This document shows positions 1 through 6,233 of a DNA stretch of 10,351 bases, piece by piece. The DNA comes from WHTB01 sp050699035 (GTDB taxonomy: Bacteria; Actinomycetota; Actinomycetes; Propionibacteriales; Nocardioidaceae): the NCBI GenBank assembly GCA_050699035.1, contig JBOHDE010000138.1, forward strand, positions 1-10,351, written 5' to 3'. Every line of letters starts with the position of its first letter. Within the stretch, counting starts at the first letter, position 1. A program made the translations under genes and the position numbers. Under the pieces are notes generated by a model. That model saw only the letters and a program-made list of their open reading frames with translations, did not search any database and had not been told where the DNA came from.

Positions 1-68
1 GAGGAGTCCCACCCGGACCACCCCCAAGACAAACTTCCGGCAGCGGACGAAGAAGACCCCAGATGCAA
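1..68. other. unassigned left edge
   Basis: No start codon with a ribosome binding site, no recognisable protein and no RNA is visible here. Frame 1 on the plus strand is open from the first base to a TGA at 244-246, but it runs straight through the antisense of the tRNA gene, so its length is not evidence of a gene. The stretch could hold the end of a gene that lies outside the window. I cannot tell which strand. Confidence 0.4.
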
Positions 69-109
69 TGATGTCTCGAGACACCTGTCAACGGTGTCTC
101 GAGACATCA
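69..109. repeat. perfect 17-bp inverted repeat made of two TGTCTCGAGACA palindromes
   Basis: Arms at 69-85 (TGATGTCTCGAGACACC) and 93-109 are exact reverse complements separated by 7 nt (86-92). Each arm also contains the self-complementary 12-mer TGTCTCGAGACA, at 72-83 and 95-106, spaced 23 bp centre to centre. The repeat ends 4 bp from the encoded CCA end of the minus-strand tRNA, so it would form the first hairpin in the transcript after the tRNA and could act as its terminator. No clear U-tract follows on the minus strand. The tandem 12-bp palindromes are also compatible with a double operator or with the end of a mobile element inserted beside the tRNA. The repeat itself is certain; its role is inferred. 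Confidence 0.9.
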
Positions 110-112
110 CAC

Positions 113-189
113 TGGTCGGGCTGACAGGATTTGAACCTGCGGCCTCGTCGTCCCGAACGACGCGCGCTACCAAACTGCGCCACAGCCCG
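113..189 (-). tRNA. tRNA-Pro, anticodon CGG
   Basis: Read on the minus strand, this 77-nt stretch folds as a complete cloverleaf. The acceptor CGGGCTG pairs with CAGCCCG. The D arm is GCGC-AGTTTGGTA-GCGC. The anticodon arm is CGTCG-TTCGGGA-CGACG, whose loop gives anticodon CGG and therefore reads the proline codon CCG. The T arm is GCAGG-TTCAAAT-CCTGT. The discriminator base is A, and CCA is encoded in the DNA at 113-115. The gene lies 34 bp downstream of the metallophosphoesterase stop codon on the same strand. A plausible own promoter overlaps that stop region. Confidence 0.97.
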
Positions 190-200
190 AGAGCGCGGCG

Positions 201-206
201 AGTCTA
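201..206 (-). promoter_or_regulatory. candidate -10 box for the tRNA-Pro gene
   Basis: The minus strand reads TAGACT here, matching the TANNNT actinobacterial -10 pattern. It ends 11 nt before the mature 5' end of the tRNA, which would put the transcription start a few bases upstream of the tRNA. A -35 element is not convincing; TTCATG at 225-230 is the nearest candidate. Read-through from the upstream metallophosphoesterase gene is an alternative. Confidence 0.4.
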
Positions 207-223
207 CCGGAGCCGAAGCGGCA

Positions 224-1123
224 TCATGAAACCGGCCGCAGGGTGAGCAGAGTCGCCTCCGGACGGCAGCAGAACCGCACCGGCGCGAACGGTGACGTGC
301 CGAGTCCGGCGGACACGTGCAGCCATGCCCGCCGACCTCGAGATGCGTGTGTGTGCAGGCCTTTCGCGCGTCCGGGGTCGAGGTCGCAGTTGGTCACCAG
401 CGCTCCCTTGAACGGCACCACCAGCTGGCCGCCGTGGGTGTGCCCGGCCAGGATCAGCGGGTAGCCGTCGGCCGTCAGCTGGTCCAGCACCCGCCGGTAC
501 GGAGCGTGCGTGACGCCGACCGCCAGCACGGCCGCCGCCGCCGGGCCAGAGATGGCGTCGAGGTCGTCGTAGCCCAGGTGCGCGTCGTCGGTGCCGGCGA
601 ACGCGAGCCGCTGCCCGACCACCTCCACGGTGTCGCGCCGGTTGGTCAGATCTACCCAGCCGCGGTCCGTGAACGCGTCGCGCAGGCTGCCCCACGGCAG
701 CCGTACTCCCTTGTGGGTCTTGTCCTGCCCAGTCGGCATCAGGTAGCGCGCCGGGTTCTTCAGCACCGGGGCGAAGTAGTCGTTGGACCCGAACACGAAG
801 ACACCCGGCAGTTCCAGCAGCGGGCCGAGCGCGTCGAGCACGGCCGGTGCCGCCTCGAGGTGCGCCAAGTTGTCGCCGGTGTTCACCACCAGGTCGGGCT
901 CGAGCGCGGCCAGCCCTTGCACCCAGAGGCGCTTCCCCACCTGGCCCGGCGTCATGTGCAGGTCGCTGACGTGCAGGACCCGCAGCGGTTTCGCACCAGC
1001 CGGCAGCACGGGTACGTCGACCCGGCGGAGGGTGTACGCGCGTACCTCGTAGCCGGCTGAGTAGACCAGCCCGGCTGCAGCGACGGCACCAACGGCGGCC
1101 ACGGTCCTCGGCAGGGAAGTCAC
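224..1123 (-). CDS. membrane-anchored calcineurin-like metallophosphoesterase
   Basis: A 299-aa protein of the binuclear-metal phosphoesterase family (YkuE/YaeI-like branch). An N-terminal hydrophobic segment at about residues 8-24 probably anchors it in the membrane with the catalytic domain outside. The metal-binding motifs occur in order: DLH at 54-56, GDN at 83-85, GSND at 112-115 (in place of GNHD), TH at 205-206 and GHTHGGQ at 227-233. The C-terminus keeps the block around FAPVRFCCRPEATLL (279-293) that I associate with M. tuberculosis Rv3683, which sits next to ponA2 there as well. The start is GTG at 1121-1123. Its N-terminus aligns from the first residues with that protein as I remember it. 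No Shine-Dalgarno is visible, so the transcript may be leaderless. The start lies 26 bp from the divergent yqeY start. The substrate is unknown; related enzymes act on phosphodiesters, and a lipid or envelope substrate is only a guess. Confidence 0.92.
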   Translation of the reverse strand: MTSLPRTVAAVGAVAAAGLVYSAGYEVRAYTLRRVDVPVLPAGAKPLRVLHVSDLHMTPGQVGKRLWVQGLAALEPDLVVNTGDNLAHLEAAPAVLDALGPLLELPGVFVFGSNDYFAPVLKNPARYLMPTGQDKTHKGVRLPWGSLRDAFTDRGWVDLTNRRDTVEVVGQRLAFAGTDDAHLGYDDLDAISGPAAAAVLAVGVTHAPYRRVLDQLTADGYPLILAGHTHGGQLVVPFKGALVTNCDLDPGRAKGLHTHASRGRRAWLHVSAGLGTSPFAPVRFCCRPEATLLTLRPVS

Positions 1124-1149
1124 CCGGCCAAGGCTGCCACACTGGACCC

Positions 1150-1611
1150 ATGGCTGAACTCAAGGAGCGACTGCGCGCGGACCTCACCACGGCGATGAAG
1201 GCGCGCGACAAGGTGCGGTCGTCCACCCTGCGCATGGTGCTGACGTCGATCACCAACGCCGAAGTTGCCGGCAAGGAGGCGCGCGAGCTGACCGACGAGG
1301 ACGTCGTCGACGTGCTGGCGTCCGAGGGCAAGCGCCGGCGGGAGGCCGCTGAGGCGTTCGACGGCGCAGGCCGCACCGAGCTCGCCGAGAAGGAGCGCGC
1401 CGAGCACGCCGTGATCGCGGACTACCTGCCCGCCCAGTTGGGCGACGAGGAGATCGCCGCGATCGTACGCGACGCGATCGAGTCCACCGGCACCGCGGGC
1501 GCGGGCATGGGCGCGATGGGCAAGGTGATGCGCGTCGTGCGGCCGCAGGTCAAGGGCCGGGCGGACGGTGCGGTGGTGGCCGCCGAGGTGCGGCGCCAGC
1601 TGGCCGGCTAG
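1150..1611 (+). CDS. yqeY: GatB/YqeY domain protein
   Basis: A 153-aa stand-alone YqeY protein, the usual length for the family. It shows the typical N-terminal helical pattern with STLRMVLTSI at 25-34, then DYLPAQLGDEEI at 91-102, and the conserved end MGKVM at 123-127 followed by KGRADG at 135-140. The family resembles the tail domain of the GatB subunit of the tRNA-dependent amidotransferase and is thought to bind tRNA, but no enzymatic function is established. It lies divergently from the metallophosphoesterase with 26 bp between start codons. No Shine-Dalgarno precedes the ATG; a weak CACACT sits 6 nt upstream, so a leaderless transcript is possible. Compared with the mycobacterial neighbourhood as I remember it, this gene is an insertion between ponA2 and the phosphoesterase gene. 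Confidence 0.93.
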   Translation: MAELKERLRADLTTAMKARDKVRSSTLRMVLTSITNAEVAGKEARELTDEDVVDVLASEGKRRREAAEAFDGAGRTELAEKERAEHAVIADYLPAQLGDEEIAAIVRDAIESTGTAGAGMGAMGKVMRVVRPQVKGRADGAVVAAEVRRQLAG

Positions 1612-1730
1612 GCGCACCCGACTGGCGAACATACGCGCAACCTCGGCGCGAGGACTTGGGTCTGCTCGACAGGGTGCGATGTTTCGGGAACTTTATGCGG
1701 GTCGGAGGCCTGACGAACTTCCCCAAAGTC

Positions 1731-1782
1731 CAAGCAACTGAGGTCTGTGCACGCCCTGGCGTCGGCAACTCTCAGTTGCTTG
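1731..1782. repeat. 12-bp inverted repeat with a competing shorter hairpin
   Basis: CAAGCAACTGAG at 1731-1742 is the exact reverse complement of 1771-1782, with a 28-nt gap. The right arm's AGTTGC (1774-1779) can instead pair with a nearer GCAACT at 1765-1770 across a 3-nt loop. GCAACT therefore occurs twice (1734-1739 and 1765-1770) and its complement once, making the two foldings mutually exclusive. The location is convergent intergenic DNA 120 bp past the yqeY stop. Possible roles are a terminator, a small RNA or a mobile-element remnant. Confidence 0.75.
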
Positions 1783-1787
1783 CGCAG

Positions 1788-1820
1788 GTCGGCGGCGTCC
1801 TAGGTTCGTCGTCTGCCGAC
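1788..1820. repeat. stem-loop in the yqeY-ponA2 spacer
   Basis: GTCGGCGG at 1788-1795 pairs with CTGCCGAC at 1813-1820, giving 8 pairs including one G-U, with a 17-nt loop. It begins 6 bases after the 12-bp inverted repeat. There is no T-tract on either side, so a role as an intrinsic terminator is uncertain. Confidence 0.4.
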
Positions 1821-2059
1821 ATGTGTCCGGAGAAATGTTTGCCCGTGCCCGCCGGCCACAACATCACCCTCCGAACCGACATTCTGAGCCCGGAATCGGG
1901 GCCGAAAGTGGCGGTTCGAGGGGTGAAGTCACCCAGACACGTTCTACGCGCTGTGGACCGGCGACTGGAGCGCACCGGCACCATCCAGCCCGCGAGGGAC
2001 CGACCGCCGGGGCTCAATTCTTCCAAGGGATTGGGGTCAGCTCGACGGGCGCGCCGGCG

Positions 2060-4411
2060 TCAGTCACCGTCGCCGCCGCGGTCGCCACCACCCGGCTTTG
2101 GTGGTTCAGTCGGCTTCTTCGTCGGCTTCGGTGAGGGCTTCGGCTGCCGAGCCGGAGCCGGCGAGCCGTCCGACACATAGATCGTGACGGTGTCCCCGGA
2201 GAACGCGGACCCCTTCGGCGAGGTGAACGCGACCGTGCCGGCGGCGTACTCCGAGTCGACCTGGCCCGGTTCGATGACCGCGGTGAAGCCACGGCCCTCG
2301 ATCATCCGCTTGGCCGCCTTCGGGTCCATGCCACCGACCCGCGGGACCTCGGCCGGCGTGCCGCGCACGGCCTTCGGGTCGGGCTTGCGGAAGCTGGTGT
2401 TGGGCAGCCAGCTCTGGATGACGTTCATCGCGTCGTACCACATCGGCGCCGCCATCGCCGTACCCGACGCCTGCGCGACGTACTGGCCGCCGACCGTCTG
2501 GCCGAGCAGCGAGATCGGGTTGCCGCGGGAGTTGGCTCCGGCGACCATCGACGCGGTGGCCAGCTCGGGGGTATAGCCGATGAACCACACCGATTCGTTG
2601 CTCTGCGTCGTGCCGGTCTTGCCGGCCGCCTGCGAGTCGAGCCGGTAGTTGTCGGCGAAACCGCCCTCGATCACGCCGCGCAGCACGTCGTTGACCGCAT
2701 CGGCGGTCGAGGCCTTCAGTGCCTTCTTGCAGTTGGCGCCGTCGATCTCGATCTCGGTGCCGTTACGGTCGCTGACCTTCGTCACCGGGAGCGCGTTGCA
2801 GTGCACGCCACGGGCGGCGAAGGTGGCGTACGCCTCGGCCATCTCCAGCGGGGAGATGTAGGCGATGCCGAGCGTCCACGACGGCACCTGCGCGCCGGGG
2901 TTCTCGAGGCCGAGCTTCTTCGCGATCTGCCACGGCTTGCACAGACCGGTCTTCTGCTCGAGTTGGGCATAGAAGGTGTTCACCGATTCCCGGGTGCCGG
3001 TGTACATGTCCTTCATGCCGTTCGTGGTCGAGTTGCTGACTTCCCAGACGCCGACCAGGTTCTTCTTGGGACAGGTCTTGTCCTCGAATGACTCCTGCGA
3101 CAGCGTCAGCTTCGGCGGTGCCTTGATCTTCTCCGACATCCGCAGGCCCTTCTCGATGGCCGCGGAGAGCACGAACGCCTTGAACGTCGACCCGCCCTGG
3201 AAGCCGCCGTTGCTCTCGGAGTACTCCTTGGGGACGATGTAGTTGAGGTAGGTCTGGCCCTTGCCGGTCTTGTCGCCCATCGGCCGGGACTGGGCGATCG
3301 CCTTGACCCGGCCGGTGCCGGGCTCGACCATCGCCAGCGCGCCGAGGGCCTGGTCGGTCGGGTTGACGTGGCGCTTGACCGCCTTGTCGGCCTGCTTCTG
3401 CATCCGCATGTCGACGGTGGTGCGGATCGTGAGGCCGCCACGGTTCAGCAGCCGGTTGCGGTCGTCGCGCGTCTTGCCCAGCGCCGGCTGGGTGAGCAGC
3501 CAGTTGCGTACGAAGTCACAGAAGAACTCCGCCTTCGAGGCCACGCAGCCGTTGCTGGTCGGGTGCACGCGAAGCCCGAGGCCGGACTTCTTGGCCTTCG
3601 CGGCCTCCGAGGTCGAGATCTGCCCCAGCTGGGCCATCCGGTCGAGAACGGTGTCGCGCCGGGGCTTCGCCCGCTTGGGATGGTTGGTCGGGTCGTACCC
3701 GGTGGGGTTCTTCACCAGGCCGGCCAGCATCGCCGACTGGCGCAGGTCGAGCTCGACCGCCCGCACGCCGAAGTAGTGCTGCGCGGCGGCCTCGATGCCG
3801 TACGCGCCGTCGCCGAAGTAGGCGATGTTGAGGTAGTCGAGGAGGATCTGGTCCTTCTCCTTCTGTTCCTCGACCCACAGGGCGTACCGCAGCTCACGCA
3901 GCTTGCGGCCGTACGTGTCGGCCTTCGCCGCTGCCCGCTCCTCGTCGGTCTCGGCCTGCTCGACCAGGGTCATCTTGACCAGCTGCTGGGTGATCGACGA
4001 CCCGCCCTGGCTGACGTCGCCGGACGCCTGGTTGGTCACGAACGCGCGCAGCGTGCCTTCCACGTCGAGGGCGCCGTGCTCGTAGAAGCGGTGGTCCTCG
4101 ATGGCGATGATCGCCTTGAGCATCAGCGGCGAGACGTTGTCGAGGGTGCTCAGCTGCACGCGGTTCTCGGTGTACAGGGTCGCGAGGGTCTGCCCGGTGG
4201 AGGTCAGGATGCGGGTGCGCTCGGGCGACGGGGCGGTGTCGAGGGGCAGCGGCATGGTCGACGCGACCTTCTTCACGTCGTTGGCTCCCACCCCCGCGAG
4301 CCCGGCGAACGGGATGGCCAGTCCGGCCATGAGTACGCCGGTGAGCACGCTGACGCCCAGCATGACGGCGAGCTGGGGCACGACCCCGCCCTGGGACCTA
4401 CGTCTCGACAT
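2060..4411 (-). CDS. ponA2: bifunctional class A penicillin-binding protein with PASTA domain (PonA2 type)
   Basis: A 783-aa peptidoglycan synthase. A short basic cytoplasmic tail precedes one membrane segment at about 13-40. The GT51 glycosyltransferase domain follows (about 75-265), with EDHRFYEH at 105-112 (catalytic Glu105), GGSSITQQLVK at 136-146 and RKLRELRYA at 169-177. The transpeptidase domain (about 350-660) has STFK at 408-411 (acyl-enzyme Ser408), SVN at 476-478 and KTGTT at 598-602. One PASTA repeat spans about 686-748, followed by a Pro/Lys then Gly/Asp-rich tail. Six cysteines (289, 298, 447, 491, 538, 561) all lie outside the membrane. The combination with PASTA and the divergent whiB4 gene identify the PonA2 subgroup. 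A TACCCT box 7 nt before the ATG and no Shine-Dalgarno suggest a leaderless transcript. It polymerises and cross-links glycan strands at the outer face of the membrane. Confidence 0.96.
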   Translation of the reverse strand: MSRRRSQGGVVPQLAVMLGVSVLTGVLMAGLAIPFAGLAGVGANDVKKVASTMPLPLDTAPSPERTRILTSTGQTLATLYTENRVQLSTLDNVSPLMLKAIIAIEDHRFYEHGALDVEGTLRAFVTNQASGDVSQGGSSITQQLVKMTLVEQAETDEERAAAKADTYGRKLRELRYALWVEEQKEKDQILLDYLNIAYFGDGAYGIEAAAQHYFGVRAVELDLRQSAMLAGLVKNPTGYDPTNHPKRAKPRRDTVLDRMAQLGQISTSEAAKAKKSGLGLRVHPTSNGCVASKAEFFCDFVRNWLLTQPALGKTRDDRNRLLNRGGLTIRTTVDMRMQKQADKAVKRHVNPTDQALGALAMVEPGTGRVKAIAQSRPMGDKTGKGQTYLNYIVPKEYSESNGGFQGGSTFKAFVLSAAIEKGLRMSEKIKAPPKLTLSQESFEDKTCPKKNLVGVWEVSNSTTNGMKDMYTGTRESVNTFYAQLEQKTGLCKPWQIAKKLGLENPGAQVPSWTLGIAYISPLEMAEAYATFAARGVHCNALPVTKVSDRNGTEIEIDGANCKKALKASTADAVNDVLRGVIEGGFADNYRLDSQAAGKTGTTQSNESVWFIGYTPELATASMVAGANSRGNPISLLGQTVGGQYVAQASGTAMAAPMWYDAMNVIQSWLPNTSFRKPDPKAVRGTPAEVPRVGGMDPKAAKRMIEGRGFTAVIEPGQVDSEYAAGTVAFTSPKGSAFSGDTVTIYVSDGSPAPARQPKPSPKPTKKPTEPPKPGGGDRGGDGD

Positions 4412-4418
4412 GGGCTAC

Positions 4419-4424
4419 AGGGTA
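4419..4424 (-). promoter_or_regulatory. candidate leaderless -10 box of ponA2
   Basis: The minus strand reads TACCCT, matching TANNNT, and is followed by 7 nt (GTAGCCC) and then the ATG at 4409-4411. This spacing puts the expected transcription start at the A of the start codon. There is no purine-rich Shine-Dalgarno in the interval. No clear -35 element is visible. Confidence 0.5.
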
Positions 4425-4557
4425 CGTCGTGATCGGGCGGATCCTCACCTCGAGATCTGGCCGAAATCCCGGACAGACATAGTCCGAATGGGCTATAGGA
4501 AGTCCACCCGAGCGTGTCTGCCCAAGCGCCGTCAGTCTCCCTAGGGTCGGTTGTCGT

Positions 4558-4577
4558 CGGCAATGTCGGAGTTGCCG
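4558..4577. promoter_or_regulatory. CGGCAA-N8-TTGCCG dyad upstream of whiB4
   Basis: CGGCAA at 4558-4563 and TTGCCG at 4572-4577 form an exact 6-bp dyad with an 8-nt centre, ending 34 nt before the whiB4 ATG in the 200-bp spacer shared with ponA2. It could be an operator or a 5' UTR hairpin. A second short dyad, CGGAC-N7-GTCCG, lies at 4470-4486. Dyads of this length arise by chance in GC-rich DNA, so the role is speculative. Confidence 0.3.
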
Positions 4578-4599
4578 GAGGGATTCGGCCCATATCTCG

Positions 4600-4604
4600 G
4601 GAGG
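4600..4604 (+). promoter_or_regulatory. strong Shine-Dalgarno of whiB4
   Basis: GGAGG, preceded by another G, stands 7 nt before the ATG at 4612-4614. It fixes the whiB4 start and shows that this mRNA has a 5' untranslated leader, unlike most neighbouring genes. Confidence 0.85.
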
Positions 4605-4611
4605 CGAGAGC

Positions 4612-4911
4612 ATGAACAGCCAGGACTGGGCAAGCGCCGCAGCGTGCAAGGCACAGGCTCCTGACGAGCTCTTCGTCAAAGGTGCCGCACAGAATCGGGC
4701 CAAGCAGCTGTGCCAGGGCTGCCCCGTGCGCACCGAGTGCCTCGCCGAGGCCCTCGACAACCGCATCGAGTGGGGTGTGTGGGGCGGCCTGACCGAGCGC
4801 GAGCGTCGTGCGCTGCTGCGTCGCCGGCCCAACGTCACGTCGTGGCGCGCCCTGCTCGAAGCCGCGCGGGACGAACACGTACGCGTGGGAGGCCAGGCGG
4901 CGACCGCCTGA
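4612..4911 (+). CDS. whiB4: WhiB-family iron-sulfur regulator, WhiB4/WblA type
   Basis: A 99-aa protein with the four-cysteine 4Fe-4S ligand set C12, C34, C37 and C43 (spacing C-X21-C-X2-C-X5-C). The G[VI]WGG turn GVWGG follows at 55-59, then a basic helix TERERRALLRRR at 61-72 that contacts DNA or partner proteins. DELFVKGAAQ at 18-27 and EALDNRIEWGVWGG at 46-59 closely match M. tuberculosis WhiB4, whose Streptomyces counterpart is WblA. WhiB4 is a redox-responsive regulator of antioxidant genes; WblA controls development, oxidative response and antibiotic production. The divergent ponA2 and convergent Get3-like genes repeat the arrangement remembered for both genera. The N-terminus is shorter than that of mycobacterial WhiB4. 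The start is fixed by the strong GGAGG. Autoregulation through the shared intergenic region is plausible but not shown. Confidence 0.93.
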   Translation: MNSQDWASAAACKAQAPDELFVKGAAQNRAKQLCQGCPVRTECLAEALDNRIEWGVWGGLTERERRALLRRRPNVTSWRALLEAARDEHVRVGGQAATA

Positions 4912-4962
4912 CCCGGCGCGGCGGGCGACATCGCCAGCACGGGGTAGCAACGTTCGGTGCCG

Positions 4963-4984
4963 CGGCTCCAGGAGGGGGGAGCCG
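4963..4984. terminator. hairpin after whiB4
   Basis: CGGCTCC at 4963-4969 pairs with GGAGCCG at 4978-4984 around an 8-nt loop, 51 nt past the whiB4 stop in the 113-bp convergent spacer. It has no T-tract, as is common for actinobacterial stem-loop terminators. Confidence 0.4.
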
Positions 4985-5006
4985 TGTCCCGGGTGAACTC
5001 GGGGGA

Positions 5007-5022
5007 ACGACCAACCGGTCGT
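5007..5022. terminator. hairpin directly after the bagB stop
   Basis: ACGACC at 5007-5012 and GGTCGT at 5017-5022 form a perfect 6-bp stem with a 4-nt loop. It lies 2 bases beyond the minus-strand TGA at 5025-5027, so it is positioned as the terminator of the ATPase operon and could work in both directions. It has no T-tract. Confidence 0.45.
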
Positions 5023-5024
5023 GG

Positions 5025-6233
5025 TCAGGCGGTCAACAGGTCGCCGACCTGCCGGAGACCGTCGAGGTCATGGACGTCGGTCGGCAGGTTCGGCACCTGG
5101 GCGGCCGCGACCTCCGGGTGGGCGGCGCTGAACCGGCGCCGCAGCTGGTCCTCACGTCGTACCGCCGCAGTGGCGTCCGCATGCAGCCGCAGCAGATGGG
5201 CCGTGACCGGATGCTCGCCGCTGCGCTCCAGCCGCCCCGCTCCCGCTGCGGCGTCGGCGCCGTCGAGCCCGGCCACCGGGTGCGGCGTGACCCGGTTGAG
5301 CACCAGACCGGCCAGCGGCATCCGCTCCTGGTCCAGCCGCTCCACGAAGTACGCCGCCTCGCGGAGGGCGTCGGGCTGTGGCGCGGCCACCACGACGAAC
5401 GACGTGCCCGGCGCCTGCAGCAGCTGGTAGGTCTGCTCGGCCCGCTGGCGGAACCCGCCGAACAGCGTGTCGAACGCCGCGACGAACGTACGGGCGTCCT
5501 TGATCAGCTGGGCGCCCAGCAGCTTGGTCAGCGCGTCGGTGACGATGCCGAGGCCGGCCGACAGCAGCCGGACCGGGCCCCTCGCCGGTGCGATCAGCAG
5601 CCGGATGAACCGGCCGTCGAGGAATGACGCCAGCCGCTCGGGGGCGTCGAGGAAGTCCAGCGCCGAGCGAGACGGTGGCGTGTCGACGACGATCAGGTCC
5701 CAGCGCCCGGTCTTCCACGCGTCGTTGTGCAGCTGGCTCAGCTTCTCCATCGCCATGTACTCCTGCGTACCCGCGAACGAGCTGGAGACCGCCTGGTAGA
5801 ACGGGTTGGCCAGGATCTGCCGGGCCTTGTCCGGGCTGGCGTGGCTCTCCACGACCTCGTCGAAGGTGCGCTTCATGTCGAGCATCATCGCGTCGAGGCT
5901 GCCGCCGGAGGCCTGACCGACGTCGGTGACCGGCCGCGGTGTGTTGTCGAGCTCAGTGAGGCCCATCGCCTGGGCCAGCCGGCGGGCGGGGTCGATGGTG
6001 AGCACCACCACGCGGCGTCCCTGCTCGGCCGCCCGCAGCGCCAGCGCCGCCGAGGTGGTGGTCTTGCCGACGCCGCCCGACCCGCAGCAGACGATGATGC
6101 GAGTGCCGCGGTCGGCCAGCAGGGCGTCGACGTCCAACGTGGTGAGATCCGCTGGCCGGGCGGCAAGGGGGCCGACCCGGGGCCGGTGTCCGCGGCCTGC
6201 TCGCCCGGCGGCGGTCCGCCGCGCCGCACTCAT
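5025..6233 (-). CDS. bagB: Get3/ArsA-like ATPase, second subunit (BagB, Rv3680 type)
   Basis: A 402-aa SIMIBI-class ATPase. A basic Arg/Ala/Gly-rich extension (1-30) precedes the P-loop GSGGVGKTT at 51-59. TIDPARRL (79-86) corresponds to switch I and VVDTPPSRSALDFLDAP (182-198) to switch II. The position that normally holds the signature lysine of the deviant Walker A loop is Ser52. The ATG overlaps the bagA stop in an ATGA, which indicates translational coupling and supports this start. In M. tuberculosis the Rv3679/Rv3680 pair are Get3 homologues, reported as BagA/BagB and needed to tolerate glycerol. They are not proven tail-anchored-protein inserters. No ArsA-type tandem duplication is present within the chain, so the active form is probably a dimer with BagA. 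The gene is convergent with whiB4. An anion-pump ATPase is the older annotation; no arsB-like partner is visible. Confidence 0.88.
   Translation of the reverse strand: MSAARRTAAGRAGRGHRPRVGPLAARPADLTTLDVDALLADRGTRIIVCCGSGGVGKTTTSAALALRAAEQGRRVVVLTIDPARRLAQAMGLTELDNTPRPVTDVGQASGGSLDAMMLDMKRTFDEVVESHASPDKARQILANPFYQAVSSSFAGTQEYMAMEKLSQLHNDAWKTGRWDLIVVDTPPSRSALDFLDAPERLASFLDGRFIRLLIAPARGPVRLLSAGLGIVTDALTKLLGAQLIKDARTFVAAFDTLFGGFRQRAEQTYQLLQAPGTSFVVVAAPQPDALREAAYFVERLDQERMPLAGLVLNRVTPHPVAGLDGADAAAGAGRLERSGEHPVTAHLLRLHADATAAVRREDQLRRRFSAAHPEVAAAQVPNLPTDVHDLDGLRQVGDLLTA

Larger units (their letters stand above)
1612..2059. other. long structured convergent spacer without a convincing gene
   Basis: This stretch separates the 3' ends of yqeY (+) and ponA2 (-). 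Open frames exist on both strands (plus 1656-2180, minus 1772-2026) but their translations show no family features, and the plus frame runs into the ponA2 coding end. Several inverted repeats are present: CCTCG/CGAGG at 1641-1653, GGACTT/AAGTCC at 1652-1657 and 1726-1731, a 12-bp pair at 1731-1742/1771-1782, GTCGGCGG/CTGCCGAC at 1788-1795/1813-1820, GGGTG/CACCC at 1921-1925/1930-1934, and CTCAATTC/GGATTGGG at 2013-2020/2028-2035 (with G-U pairs, so it would form only in plus-strand RNA). Some probably serve as terminators. A structured RNA gene is possible but I match it to no known family. Confidence 0.5.

Noticed and set aside
69..109. CRISPR array
   Set aside because: Only two inverted copies with a 7-nt gap, no repeat-spacer periodicity and no cas genes.
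1..246. Open plus-strand frame including a GLTGFEPA-type peptide
   Set aside because: The peptide is the antisense translation of the tRNA-Pro gene, a known kind of annotation artefact. There is no start codon or family signal to its left.
204..1376. 390-aa minus-strand frame overlapping the phosphoesterase and yqeY
   Set aside because: Arg/Gly/Pro-rich low-complexity translation in a different frame of a gene with clear catalytic motifs; a shadow frame of high-GC DNA.
1772..2026. 84-aa minus-strand frame downstream of ponA2
   Set aside because: No Shine-Dalgarno or promoter box, atypical composition and no family features; a short open frame is expected by chance at this GC content.
1656..2180. 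174-aa plus-strand frame in the yqeY-ponA2 spacer
   Set aside because: No ribosome binding site, Ser/Pro/Arg-rich end that overlaps ponA2 coding sequence, and no recognisable motif.
3368..4432. 354-aa plus-strand frame antisense to ponA2
   Set aside because: Its translation is biased in composition and matches no family. The opposite strand encodes the complete GT51 domain.
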